From Saccharospirillum sp. (lineage in GTDB: Bacteria; Pseudomonadota; Gammaproteobacteria; Pseudomonadales; Natronospirillaceae): a stretch of DNA of 64,000 nucleotides. The position numbers and the translations under genes are program-made. A model generated the notes under the pieces. The model was given only the letters and a program-made list of their open reading frames with translations. It made no database searches and was not told where the DNA came from. Below, one piece after another: positions 16,989 through 25,304 of this stretch (positions are counted from its first letter, which is position 1; the number at the start of each line of letters is the position of its first letter). The stretch covers positions 992,001 through 1,056,000 of the forward strand of contig JAGYIL010000001.1 of NCBI GenBank assembly GCA_018402545.1. Direction: 5' to 3'.

Positions 16989-17161
16989 TAGTCATTCCTT
17001 ATTGATTCTGGGCAATTCACCACAGCACACCGCTGGGATCGGTCAACGTGAACTCGTGCATGCCCCGGGGCGGTTTGCCAGATAGAAACGACATGGCTGT
17101 TAAAATCCCTGGCGGGGATAAAGGCTTTGATTTTCTGCATCGTCATGATCATTTTATCCGG

Positions 17162-18088
17162 CTACTTGAGGGTGTCAGCCAGCACCGGCACCAGTTCATC
17201 CAGGGCATAGTTGAGGCTCAGTGGGCTGGAGAAAGACAAAGCAAAGCGCAGTTGAGGCGTTAAGATCAATTCTCGGCCATCCTGATGTGCTAGCAGTGTT
17301 CTGCGCAAAGGCAAGATGTCATCGGATTCAAGTTCGCCCCAAAACCAGACCAGCAAATCAACATCGAGCAGGTCAAAACGTTCGAGACTGAAGGTGGTGT
17401 AAAAAGCATCGCCGGCTTGTTCGTCGTAGATCCCGGGAATAACAAATCCCAGCTCGGTAAAGAAGCGGCTTCTGGGTTCACCGCTGGCAAAGGCACCAGC
17501 CTGGCCATTCGAATAGTAAGCCGCCGCGACCGTATTGCCCTCAAATTCCGGGTGTTGTTCCCGGGCCTGTTCAAACCGATTCTTGATGTCTGCTATCAGG
17601 GTATTCGCCTCGTCGACTTTGCCTACAGCGCGACCGATGATGCGCGTCTGCTCTTCCCAGGGCGTGGCATAGTCGACATAGTCTGCCGGTTGCAGAACGG
17701 TGGGGGCGATCAGTGACAACCGGTCGTATTCTTCACGGGTGGTTCCAGCGTAGATGCCGATGATCAGATCCGGCTCCAGCTCGGCAATGGCTTCGTAATC
17801 GAGCGGTCCGCTGCCCAGTGCGACCGGCTCTGCATCACCGGCAGCGGCCTCTGCCCAGGGCCAGATGCCATGGGGCACTGGTAAAGCCCAGGGTCGAACG
17901 GCAATGGGCGCTTTGCCCAACGCGAACAGATCATCCTGCTCGGTGTAACCGACCGAGACGATGCGCTGAGGCTCGGAGGTTACCGTCGTTTCACCAAACT
18001 TGTGTTCGATGGTTACCGGGAAGTCTTCCGCAGAGGTGACTCCCAACAATACAAAATAAGTTATTACAGCCAATATGCTGTGTTTCAT
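17162..18088 (-). CDS. Iron-siderophore ABC transporter substrate-binding protein
   Basis: A 308-residue exported protein. A signal peptide (MKHSILAVITYFVLLGVTSA) is followed by the PF01497-type fold: IEHKFGETTVTSEPQRIVSV opens the first lobe, YEAIAELEPDLIIG is the typical lobe-one helix-strand, and a long connecting helix precedes the second lobe. It captures ferric siderophore or another iron chelate in the periplasm for a FecCD-type importer. No permease or ATPase is adjacent; an orphan pair lies at 36.2–38 kb. A Fur-type box sits 70 bp upstream. The broken paralogue downstream is 173 bp away and could share the transcript. Confidence 0.87.
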   Translation of the reverse strand: MKHSILAVITYFVLLGVTSAEDFPVTIEHKFGETTVTSEPQRIVSVGYTEQDDLFALGKAPIAVRPWALPVPHGIWPWAEAAAGDAEPVALGSGPLDYEAIAELEPDLIIGIYAGTTREEYDRLSLIAPTVLQPADYVDYATPWEEQTRIIGRAVGKVDEANTLIADIKNRFEQAREQHPEFEGNTVAAAYYSNGQAGAFASGEPRSRFFTELGFVIPGIYDEQAGDAFYTTFSLERFDLLDVDLLVWFWGELESDDILPLRRTLLAHQDGRELILTPQLRFALSFSSPLSLNYALDELVPVLADTLK

Positions 18089-18157
18089 TGAATGCTCTCC
18101 TTGTTTCCAAACCGGTGACGAGCACCCAATCCAGACAATAATTTATGCGAATACTAT

Positions 18158-18172
18158 TGATAATTAGTATCA
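18158..18172. promoter_or_regulatory. Fur box before the iron-binding protein gene
   Basis: On the minus strand TGATACTAATTATCA differs from the 7-1-7 Fur consensus TGATAATNATTATCA at one base. It lies 70–84 bp before the start codon in an AT-rich promoter region, as expected for iron-repressed uptake genes. Confidence 0.7.
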
Positions 18173-18335
18173 TTAACAAGTCTGGAGGGTGGGTCTTTGA
18201 GTAATCGTCAGGAGGGCGGGGTACTGGAGCTAATGTCCAGGCAGTATTGCGCGCAAAGGCGACTGCTTATGCTGGCCAGGTGATGGGCGAATGGCGGGGT
18301 TCAGGTGGGTTGGGTGGGCCGACCAGTCGAGGGCG

Positions 18336-18360
18336 ACCTCACCCGGGAACCGGATGAGGT
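18336..18360 (-). terminator. Stable hairpin after pgi, possible terminator
   Basis: Arms ACCTCATCCGG and CCGGGTGAGGT (minus strand, 11 pairs with one G·U) with a 3-base loop, 10–35 bases after the pgi stop. No T-run follows, so intrinsic termination is not certain. About 165 bp between this and the Fur box hold nothing else that I can support. Confidence 0.4.
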
Positions 18361-18370
18361 CTGTTGTCAT

Positions 18371-20014
18371 TTAGCGGTTTGCTTGTCTGAACCGTTCGAT
18401 CAGCTGAGCAGTCGAACTGTCATAGCCATCCGTATTGCCTGACTCAAGGGCTTCAAACACGCTGTTACCCAGTACCTTGCCAAGCTCAACGCCCCACTGA
18501 TCGAAGCTGTTGACGCCCCAGATAACGCCTTGCACATACACCTTGTGTTCGTACAGGGCTATCAGTGCGCCCACCACCTGTGGCGTAACCTGTTCAAATA
18601 CCAGGCTGTTGCACGGGCGGTTGCCGGGTACCACCTTGTGCGGTACCAACTCGGCTATTGCGGCCGCATCAAGGCCTTTTGCCTTCAGCTCAGCGGTAAC
18701 CTCGGCTTCGGTTTTCCCTTCCAGCAACGCCTGTTGCTGGCCAAGATAGTTGGCAAACAACCAGGGGTGATGATCGGCCACCGGGTTGTGGCTTTTCAGT
18801 GGCATCAGAAAGTCGGCCGGGATCAGGCGGGTACCCTGATGCAACAGCTGGTGGTAGGCGTGCTGGCCATTGGTGCCGGTACCGCCCCAGATAACCGGCC
18901 CAGTGCTCCAGCCAACCGGGCGGCCATCCTGAGTCACGGCCTTGCCGTTGGATTCCATATCGACTTGCTGCAGGTGCGCCGGCAGGTCTTTCAGGCTCTC
19001 GTCGTAACTGAGTACCGCATGGGATTCAGCCCCCATAAAGTTGTGGTACCAGACGCCCAGCATGCCCAGGATGACCGGAACATTGTGCTCAAGGCCGGTG
19101 GTGCGAAAATGCTCGTCCATTTCATGGGCGCCGCTGAGCATTTGTTCAAAATTATCGAACCCGATCACAATGGCCTGAGCCAGTCCAATGGCCGACCAGA
19201 GCGAGTAGCGACCGCCGACCCAATCCCACATCGGAAACATATTAGCCTCGTCGATGCCGAATTCAGTCGCGGCCTTGATGTTGGTGGAAACAGCAACGAA
19301 GTGGTGTTTTACCTGCTCCGGCTTACCGCCTTGCTGGAAAAACCATTCGCGTGCCGCTTCAGCGTTTTTCAGGGTTTCCAGGGTGTTAAAGCTTTTTGAG
19401 GCCACCACAAAGAGCGTTGTTTCCGGGTCGAGATCCCGACAAACACTGGTAACGTCGGTGCCGTCGATGTTGGCGATGTATTTAAGATCGTAACCGTCTT
19501 GCCAGTAGGGCTTCAACGCATCGGACACCACTTTCGGGCCGAGGTAGGAGCCACCGATGCCGATGTTGACAATGGTGCGCAGCTTTTTACCGGTGTGGCC
19601 GGAAAAAGCACCACTGTGAACCGACTCGGCAAAAGCCTTCATTTTGTCCTGAGTAGCATTGACCGTCTCGTTAATGTCTTCGCCGTTCACCCTGATAGGG
19701 CGCTGGCTGCGATTACGCAACGCAATGTGCAGGGCGGGGCGGTTTTCGCTGCGGTTGATTACCTCGCCATTGAACATGGCCTCAATGGCTTCCGGCAATT
19801 TAGCCAGCCGGGCCAGCGCCATCAACTGGTTCATGGTCTCGTCGTTTACCCGGTTTTTGGAATAGTCGAGCTCGATTCCGGCGGCATGCTCTGTCATGCG
19901 GGGGCCGCGTTGCGGGTCTTCGGCAAAGAGGTCGCGCATGTGCACATCGGCGATGGTGGCTTTGTGTTCTTCGAGTTTTTTCCAGGTTGCCAGTTGGGTC
20001 GGATCGTAAGCCAT
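18371..20014 (-). CDS. pgi: Glucose-6-phosphate isomerase
   Basis: A 547-residue enzyme, the standard length for bacterial Pgi (E. coli 549). It interconverts glucose-6-phosphate and fructose-6-phosphate in the cytoplasm. Signatures seen include IGIGGSYLGPKVVSDAL, the FVVASKSFNTLETLKNA phosphosugar-binding segment and the conserved stretch GVNSFDQWGVELGK near the C-terminus. It ends the pcnB–folK–panBCD–pgi gene string known from Pseudomonas, but a 343-bp gap with repeat copy C separates it from panD. Confidence 0.97.
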   Translation of the reverse strand: MAYDPTQLATWKKLEEHKATIADVHMRDLFAEDPQRGPRMTEHAAGIELDYSKNRVNDETMNQLMALARLAKLPEAIEAMFNGEVINRSENRPALHIALRNRSQRPIRVNGEDINETVNATQDKMKAFAESVHSGAFSGHTGKKLRTIVNIGIGGSYLGPKVVSDALKPYWQDGYDLKYIANIDGTDVTSVCRDLDPETTLFVVASKSFNTLETLKNAEAAREWFFQQGGKPEQVKHHFVAVSTNIKAATEFGIDEANMFPMWDWVGGRYSLWSAIGLAQAIVIGFDNFEQMLSGAHEMDEHFRTTGLEHNVPVILGMLGVWYHNFMGAESHAVLSYDESLKDLPAHLQQVDMESNGKAVTQDGRPVGWSTGPVIWGGTGTNGQHAYHQLLHQGTRLIPADFLMPLKSHNPVADHHPWLFANYLGQQQALLEGKTEAEVTAELKAKGLDAAAIAELVPHKVVPGNRPCNSLVFEQVTPQVVGALIALYEHKVYVQGVIWGVNSFDQWGVELGKVLGNSVFEALESGNTDGYDSSTAQLIERFRQANR

Positions 20015-20193
20015 AAGTCGTTTCCCGATTGTTTTTGTGGGTTAGGGTTAATAAGAATGCATGGAGGATAGGTTGGGCTGTGGTGAAACGATACCAACCA
20101 AACCGTAAAATAATTATGTAATTTAATTACAAAATGACGGGAAAAACCACCGATTGGTGAAATTTTGTGACACTTCTGAGCTGGGAGGTTGTC

Positions 20194-20336
20194 GTGCAGG
20201 CCGCTGGGTAAGCCTATCCGGGGTCGGCGTGAATCCGTCAATGGCGGTACGTCTGGTCCGGCACCCCGGTCTCGGGCCTAGGCCGCAGCATCCATGCTGC
20301 GGACTTCCCCGGATAGGCTCACCCAGCAGCCTGCAC
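20194..20336. repeat. Dispersed palindromic intergenic element, copy C (short form)
   Basis: Thirty-base arms at 20194–20223 and 20307–20336 pair at 28 of 30 positions; the two mismatches become G·U pairs in minus-strand RNA. The core has the family block GTCGGCGTGAATCCGT, a GGCCTAGGCC palindrome and a GCAGCATccATGCTGC hairpin, but lacks the CTAAAACGC hairpin of long copies. It sits between panD and pgi. The AT-rich stretch 20050–20190 beside it holds no gene and probably the pgi promoter. Confidence 0.85.
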
Positions 20337-20357
20337 TTAATTTGCTACAGCTTGCTC

Positions 20358-20738
20358 TCAGGCCAACTGAACAGGCAGGGCGTTACTGGTGTGGCTGACG
20401 GTGTTGTCGTCGTTCATGTAGAGCATGCGGGGTTTGAAGGTTTCGAGTTCGGCTTCGGAGAAGTTGGCGTAGGCGCAGATGATGACGGTATCGCCGACGC
20501 TGGCTTTGTGCGCGGCGGCGCCGTTGACCGAAATCATGCCGCTGTTGTCTTCACCGCGAATGGCGTAGGTGGTGAAGCGTTCGCCGTTGGTAACGTTGTA
20601 AATCTGGATCTGTTCGAATTCGCGGATGCCGGCCATATCGAGCAAGTCGCCGCCAATGGCGCAGGAGCCTTCGTAGTTCAGTACCGCATGTGTGACCTTG
20701 GCCTTATGCAGCTTGGCCTTGAGCATGATTAATTCCAT
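20358..20738 (-). CDS. panD: Aspartate 1-decarboxylase
   Basis: A 126-residue PanD proenzyme that makes beta-alanine for pantothenate. The self-cleavage site NYEGSCAI, where the serine after glycine becomes the pyruvoyl group, is at about residues 22–29. [14 protein letters not shown] is the typical N-terminus. The start at 20738 has GAGG at good spacing and gives four extra residues, as in enterobacterial PanD. It is last of the pcnB-folK-panB-panC-panD series. Confidence 0.96.
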   Translation of the reverse strand: MELIMLKAKLHKAKVTHAVLNYEGSCAIGGDLLDMAGIREFEQIQIYNVTNGERFTTYAIRGEDNSGMISVNGAAAHKASVGDTVIICAYANFSEAELETFKPRMLYMNDDNTVSHTSNALPVQLA

Positions 20739-20825
20739 AGCGCACCTCGTATGAAACTTCCGGTCAGTATCAGGCGTGATCCGGGAGCGGGGTTTTATCG
20801 GAAACTGTAATTGGACGCAGGTTGC

Positions 20826-21668
20826 CTAACGATCTACCTGAACGTTGTCGATCAGCCGTGCCTTGCCCAGGAAGGCCGCCGCCAGGATGACCAGCTCATG
20901 GTCTTCGTCAGTGGCAGGTTCCAGGTCGATGCGTCGGCTGATGTTGAAATAGTCCGGTGTAAAGCCGGCATTGTGCAGGGCTTCCTTGGCGGTACGAGTT
21001 ACCTTGGCGAAGTCATGCTCACCCTGCTCAATGGCTGCCTTGGCGTTGCACAGAATGCGGTACAGAGCCGGCGCCTGTTCGCGTTCGCTGGCGGTCAGGT
21101 AGTTGTTGCGTGAACTGTGGGCCAGGCCATCGTCGGCACGGCCGGTATCGACACCTATCATCTTAATGGGCAGAAAGAGATTGCTGACCATGGTTTTCAG
21201 CACGGTGAACTGCTGGAAATCCTTAAGGCCGAAGACGGCACAGTCCGGTTGTACCTGATTGAAAAACTTCAGCACAATGGTCGCCACACCAACGAAGTGC
21301 CCCGGGCGGCTGGCACCACAGTGCAGAGTAGTGATCTTGTCGACACTGACCCGGGTCAGATCCGGCTCCGGGTACATGACCGCCTTGTTTGGGGTGTACA
21401 GCAGATGGCACCCTTCGGCAATCAACTTCTTGGTGTCTTCTTCCAGAGTGCGCGGGTAGCCGGAGAGATCTTCGTTTTCGCCAAACTGAGTCGGGTTGAT
21501 GAAGATGGACGCAACAACGATGTCGGCGTGCTCCCGGGCGCTCTTGATGAGCCGCATATGGCCCTCGTGCAGGTTGCCCATGGTGGGCACCAGCGCCACG
21601 CGTTTACCGTCTGCCCGCAGGTCGGCGAGGGCAGTGCGAAGGTCGTCGAGAGTAGCAACGATTTTCAT
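20826..21668 (-). CDS. panC: Pantoate–beta-alanine ligase
   Basis: A 280-residue enzyme of usual length that joins pantoate and beta-alanine with ATP to give pantothenate. Seen are VPTMGNLHEGHMRLIK (the HIGH-like ATP site), IFINPTQFGENEDLSGYPRT, and FGLKDFQQFTVLKTMV with the KMSKS-like region later. It is flanked by panB and panD, completing the pathway in one operon. Confidence 0.97.
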   Translation of the reverse strand: MKIVATLDDLRTALADLRADGKRVALVPTMGNLHEGHMRLIKSAREHADIVVASIFINPTQFGENEDLSGYPRTLEEDTKKLIAEGCHLLYTPNKAVMYPEPDLTRVSVDKITTLHCGASRPGHFVGVATIVLKFFNQVQPDCAVFGLKDFQQFTVLKTMVSNLFLPIKMIGVDTGRADDGLAHSSRNNYLTASEREQAPALYRILCNAKAAIEQGEHDFAKVTRTAKEALHNAGFTPDYFNISRRIDLEPATDEDHELVILAAAFLGKARLIDNVQVDR

Positions 21669-21736
21669 AACAGAGTCACTCAGGGTCAGTTACAGAGCCG
21701 GGTAGGCCGGGTAGTAGGGTGCCTAGCGACAGGCGC

Positions 21737-22534
21737 CTAGTCGAAGGCGTGCTCCGGGCCGGGAAAAGCGCCGGATTTCACCTCTTCAATATAACGGGTA
21801 ACCGCATTGGCCAGGGTGTTGGGTTCGGCCATATAGTTCTTCACAAACTTTGGCAGACGGTGCTGGGTGAAACCCAGCATGTCGTAGCTGACCAGTACCT
21901 GAGCATCGGTCACGTTGCCGGCGCCAATGCCGATTACCGGAACCGGAACGGCGTCGGTAATGGCACGGGCCAAATCAGTCGGTACGCATTCCAGCAGCAC
22001 AAAATCGGCACCGGCTTCTACCAGGGCAATGGCATCGTTGATCATGGTCTGGGCGGCCGCTTCATCGCGCCCCTGAACCTTGTAGCCACCGAATTTGTTA
22101 ACCGACTGGGGCGTTAACCCAAGATGCACGCAGGTTGGGATGCCAGCACGACTGAGCGACACGATGCAGTCGGCAAGCCAGGCGCCGCCCTCGAGTTTGA
22201 CCATATGCGCTCCGGCCTGCATGAGCTGGCCGGCACTGGCCTGGCACTGGTCAACAGTTGAATAACTGTTGAACGGCAGGTCGGCAATGAGCAGGGCGCC
22301 CTGGTTGCCGCGAGCTACGGCGGCGGTGTGGTACACCATCTGTTCCAGTGTGACCGGCAGGGTAGAGGATTGGCCCTGAACCACCATGCCCAGTGAGTCA
22401 CCGACCAGCAGGGATTCGACGCCCAGGGTAGAGAACATCTGCGCAAAAGAAGCGTCATAGGCGGTGAGCATGCTGAATTTCTGGCCGTCGGCGACGAGCT
22501 GTTTCAGGGTGGCTACCGTGTGATTCTTCACCAT
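21737..22534 (-). CDS. panB: 3-methyl-2-oxobutanoate hydroxymethyltransferase
   Basis: A 265-residue enzyme, normal PanB length. It transfers a hydroxymethyl group from methylene-tetrahydrofolate to ketoisovalerate in the first committed step to pantothenate. Signature stretches are MLTAYDASFAQMFSTLGVES, VGDSLGMVVQGQSSTLPVT and VHLGLTPQSVNKFGGYKVQG. The 173 bp between it and folK hold nothing recognisable. Confidence 0.97.
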   Translation of the reverse strand: MVKNHTVATLKQLVADGQKFSMLTAYDASFAQMFSTLGVESLLVGDSLGMVVQGQSSTLPVTLEQMVYHTAAVARGNQGALLIADLPFNSYSTVDQCQASAGQLMQAGAHMVKLEGGAWLADCIVSLSRAGIPTCVHLGLTPQSVNKFGGYKVQGRDEAAAQTMINDAIALVEAGADFVLLECVPTDLARAITDAVPVPVIGIGAGNVTDAQVLVSYDMLGFTQHRLPKFVKNYMAEPNTLANAVTRYIEEVKSGAFPGPEHAFD

Positions 22535-22707
22535 CGGGGCTCTCTCGATCGGTTAGGTGGGGGCGAATGGTTGCGATTTGAGGGGGCTAAGTCAAGCCGG
22601 TGTGATGGTATGCCGTGTTTTGGCGCTGTTCAGCGGTTTTGCCGCCACGGTTTACCCGCTATTTGGGGTTTCGGGGTGCTATTGTTGAATGGCGGTTGGC
22701 AATGCGC

Positions 22708-23202
22708 CTACAGGCGGCTTATTGCCTGGTCCCGGGTGTGTTCCAGCCAGTGAGTCAGAGGCTGATGTCTGAGAACCAGATCAGGGGCAATGTCGGCCAG
22801 CGGGCGGATGACGAACGCCCGTTCGTGCGCTCTGGGGTGCGGCAGCGTTAGAGCGGGGTCCTCGGATGTAACGTTCTGGTAACAGATGATGTCGAGATCG
22901 AGCGTGCGTGGACCCCATCGTACCTGGCGTTCACGGCCGAAGTGATGCTCGATCTGATGCAGGGCATCGAGTAGCGGGCGGGGTTCGAGCCCGGTGGTGA
23001 TTTCGCAGACGGCATTCAGATAGTCCGGCTGGTCGGCCGGGCCGCCGATGGCAGCGCTGCGGTACCAGGGCGAGACCTGCAGCACCCGGGTGCCGGGCAA
23101 GGCATCGAGTTGTTCCAGTGCGCCATCGAGCGTCTCGGCACTGACGCCGAGATTACTGCCCAGCGCAATGTAAGCACGATGTTCCAGCGGTGCAGCAGGC
23201 AT
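22708..23202 (-). CDS. folK: 2-amino-4-hydroxy-6-hydroxymethyldihydropteridine pyrophosphokinase
   Basis: A 164-residue HPPK of usual length that phosphorylates the pterin ring in folate synthesis. Visible features are AYIALGSNLG at the N-terminus, the pterin-binding SPWYRSAAIGGPADQPDYLNAV and the ATP/Mg signature RWGPRTLDLDIICY. It lies 23 bases after pcnB. Its product feeds the folate cofactor that PanB needs. Confidence 0.96.
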   Translation of the reverse strand: MPAAPLEHRAYIALGSNLGVSAETLDGALEQLDALPGTRVLQVSPWYRSAAIGGPADQPDYLNAVCEITTGLEPRPLLDALHQIEHHFGRERQVRWGPRTLDLDIICYQNVTSEDPALTLPHPRAHERAFVIRPLADIAPDLVLRHQPLTHWLEHTRDQAISRL

Positions 23203-23225
23203 TCGTCAGAACCTCAGGGAGCCGA

Positions 23226-24596
23226 TCAGGAGGCCGACTCGCCACGGTTCTGCGGTGGCCGACGGCGACGGCGACGTCGCGGGCGGTCACTGGCTGCTTC
23301 GCTGGCCATATCGCGGCGAATATCCGGGTTTTCAGTCTGGTAGTCGGTCCACCACTGGCCCAGATCGCCGGTTTTCTCTCCGGCACTTTCTCTCAGCAGC
23401 AGGAAATCGTAGGCGGCACGGAAACGGGGGTGGCTGGCGACTTGCTCAGCGCGTTTCGGTGTGCGTTTGGGCAAGCGCAACTGGAGCTCCCAGATCTCTT
23501 TCATCGGGATCGAGAACCGCTTGGGAATGGCGATGGATGAAATCTGATGCGCGACTATCTTACCCATGGCCTGCAACCAGGCAGGTTGCTCCGGCGTGCC
23601 CATGTTGATGCTGTGCTCGGCTTCTTCACGAACCGGAGGCCACAGCAGAGCTGCATACAGGAAGGCGGGGGTAACGGGCTTGCCGCGATTGATGCGATCG
23701 TCGGTATTAACCAGCGCTTGCTCTATGAAGGCGTCGTAATAGCCGTCGGTGGAGGCTTTCAGTGCGGCGTGCGTCGCCGGTAACAGGGGTTCAACCAGGT
23801 TGTACTCACGCATCAGGCGCCAGGTGGCCAGGCCGTGCCCGGACATCAGCATTTTGATCACTTCGTCGAACAGACGCGCCGCCGCCACGTTGCTGAGCAG
23901 CGGTGCCAGCTCGGGAATCAGGTCGCCGGTGCGGGGTTCTATGCTGAAGCCAAGTTTGGCCGCAAAACGAACCGCGCGCATCATCCGTACCGGGTCTTCA
24001 CGGTAGCGGGTTTCCGGGTCGCCGATGATGCGCAGTACCTTGTTTTCCAGGTCATTCATGCCCGAGCCGTAGGCTTTCAGGGTGAAATCTTTGGGGGTGT
24101 AGTACAGGGCATTGACGGTAAAGTCGCGACGTTCGGCGTCTTCTTCGAGTGAACCGTAGACGTTATCGCGCAGCAACAGGCCTTCGTCGGACTGTTTTTG
24201 CAGATGGTTGTCGTTGTTGTCGTCGGTACGGCCACGAAAGGTGGTTACTTCAATGATTTCGCGACCAAAGGTGACGTGGACAATGCGAAAGCGACGGCCA
24301 ATCAGGCGGGAATTGCTGAACAGCTTGCGCACCTGCTCGGGCGTGGCGTCGGTGGCGACGTCGAAATCCTTGGGTTTCAGGCCGAGTTGCAGGTCGCGCA
24401 CGCAGCCGCCGACCAGGTACCCTTCGTATCCGGCATTTTGCAGGCGATACAGCACTTTCAAAGCGGTATGGTTGATGTCTTTCCGGGATACGCGGTGCTC
24501 GTCCCTCGGGATTGTACTCAACTCGGTGCTGTTCGTTTTTTGCGGTAACCAGCGTTTGATCCAGTCCACTACCATGGTTTGCACATGATCTCGCAT
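23226..24596 (-). CDS. pcnB: Poly(A) polymerase I
   Basis: A 456-residue enzyme of the class II nucleotidyltransferases. The catalytic region is at about 60–110: GYEGYLVGGCVRDLQLGL followed by KPKDFDVATDATPEQV with the two metal-binding aspartates. Features that separate PcnB from CCA-adding enzyme include RRDFTVNALYYTP and the basic C-terminal tail (RPRRRRRRRPPQNRGES). It adds poly(A) tails that speed RNA decay. It lies directly downstream of the CrcZ-like RNA, as in Pseudomonas. Confidence 0.95.
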   Translation of the reverse strand: MRDHVQTMVVDWIKRWLPQKTNSTELSTIPRDEHRVSRKDINHTALKVLYRLQNAGYEGYLVGGCVRDLQLGLKPKDFDVATDATPEQVRKLFSNSRLIGRRFRIVHVTFGREIIEVTTFRGRTDDNNDNHLQKQSDEGLLLRDNVYGSLEEDAERRDFTVNALYYTPKDFTLKAYGSGMNDLENKVLRIIGDPETRYREDPVRMMRAVRFAAKLGFSIEPRTGDLIPELAPLLSNVAAARLFDEVIKMLMSGHGLATWRLMREYNLVEPLLPATHAALKASTDGYYDAFIEQALVNTDDRINRGKPVTPAFLYAALLWPPVREEAEHSINMGTPEQPAWLQAMGKIVAHQISSIAIPKRFSIPMKEIWELQLRLPKRTPKRAEQVASHPRFRAAYDFLLLRESAGEKTGDLGQWWTDYQTENPDIRRDMASEAASDRPRRRRRRRPPQNRGESAS

Positions 24597-24789
24597 TGTT
24601 CAAAGAGCGCGCAGTTTAGCGGAAGCAGCCATCATTCTCTATGCCTTGCGCCCGTCAATATGTCCATTTGATGGCTAAAATCGGCCTGATGGCGCGAAAT
24701 AGCGCTGAATAGACAAGGTTAAGGACGAATGCTGGCATTGGACTTGAAGATGTGAGGCGTCGCAGGCAGAACTAAAGAGGGTGTGTTCA

Positions 24790-25103
24790 GGGATAGGGTA
24801 GGACTACGAGCGGCCGGCACGAGGCCGGCTCTAGCAGCGTGACGAAGCATCACGATCTGAACCTGCATACTGAAACAGGTGAGTGGGGCTTATTATTCTT
24901 GATGTCTGGGGATCTTGATGCCCCCATGACCTTACACTGTCATTTGTTTTCTTATTATTAGTGTCGTTTATTGTTTTTGTTGTTAGCAGCTGACAATGGT
25001 GTTTGCCCGTTTGTTAATGCTACCCCCTTGTTGTTGTTTTTGGGTGGGGGTTGCTTGTGGTTGCCCGTTGTTGTTTTTGTTAATGGGCCGATCTTCTCTT
25101 GCC
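24790..25103 (-). ncRNA. crcZ: CrcZ-like regulatory small RNA
   Basis: The 708-bp gap between cbrB and pcnB is where crcZ lies in Pseudomonas. On the minus strand, downstream of a sigma-54 promoter, are five A-rich motifs of the AANAANAA type that Hfq/Crc binds: near 25067–25080, 25028–25041, 24970–24985, 24946–24960 and 24889–24900 (for example AAAACAACAAC, AATAATAA). In Pseudomonas, CrcZ sequesters Hfq/Crc and so relieves carbon catabolite repression. The 5' end is set from the promoter. The 3' end is a guess at the GCCGGC/GCCGGC hairpin (about 24816–24832), which has no T-run. The small ORF called at 24971–25162 is not real. Confidence 0.75.
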
Positions 25104-25114
25104 CGTTAGATATT

Positions 25115-25129
25115 GCAGGTGCTGTGCCA
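25115..25129 (-). promoter_or_regulatory. Sigma-54 (−24/−12) promoter of the CrcZ-like RNA
   Basis: On the minus strand TGGCACAGCACCTGC, then A, matches TGGCAC-N5-TTGCA with one change and exact GG/GC spacing. Predicted start of the RNA is near 25103. CbrB encoded just upstream is a sigma-54 activator. Confidence 0.78.
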
Positions 25130-25232
25130 TCTTTAGAAAATCGTTATAAAACAAGGGGTTAAAAAATACTGATCAAAATGTAAGCAATTTGTCAGCGGTC
25201 CGTCAGCGTTGTTTGTTACCGTAAGTGTCAGA

Positions 25233-25262
25233 GTTGTTACGTGCGTAAGGCTATGTAACAAC
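25233..25262. promoter_or_regulatory. Inverted repeat upstream of crcZ, candidate CbrB site
   Basis: Perfect 8-bp arms GTTGTTAC and GTAACAAC, 22 bp centre to centre (two helical turns), located about 130–160 bp before the predicted RNA start. This is the usual enhancer position for a sigma-54 activator. From memory the Pseudomonas CbrB site has TGTTAC…GTAACA half-sites; exact spacing should be checked. Confidence 0.6.
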
Positions 25263-25304
25263 GCTGAAGGCGGCAGGACGGTTTACTGGCGGAATGGCGG
25301 AGTG

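Noticed and set aside
24940-25085. The T/G-rich stretch taken as a simple low-complexity repeat or phase-variable tract
   Set aside because: The units are irregular, and on the minus strand they resolve into five separate AANAANAA motifs downstream of a promoter.
24971-25162. A 63-residue plus-strand ORF rich in Val/Leu/Phe in the cbrB–pcnB gap
   Set aside because: It is the complement of the A-rich motifs of the CrcZ-like RNA and has no ribosome site.
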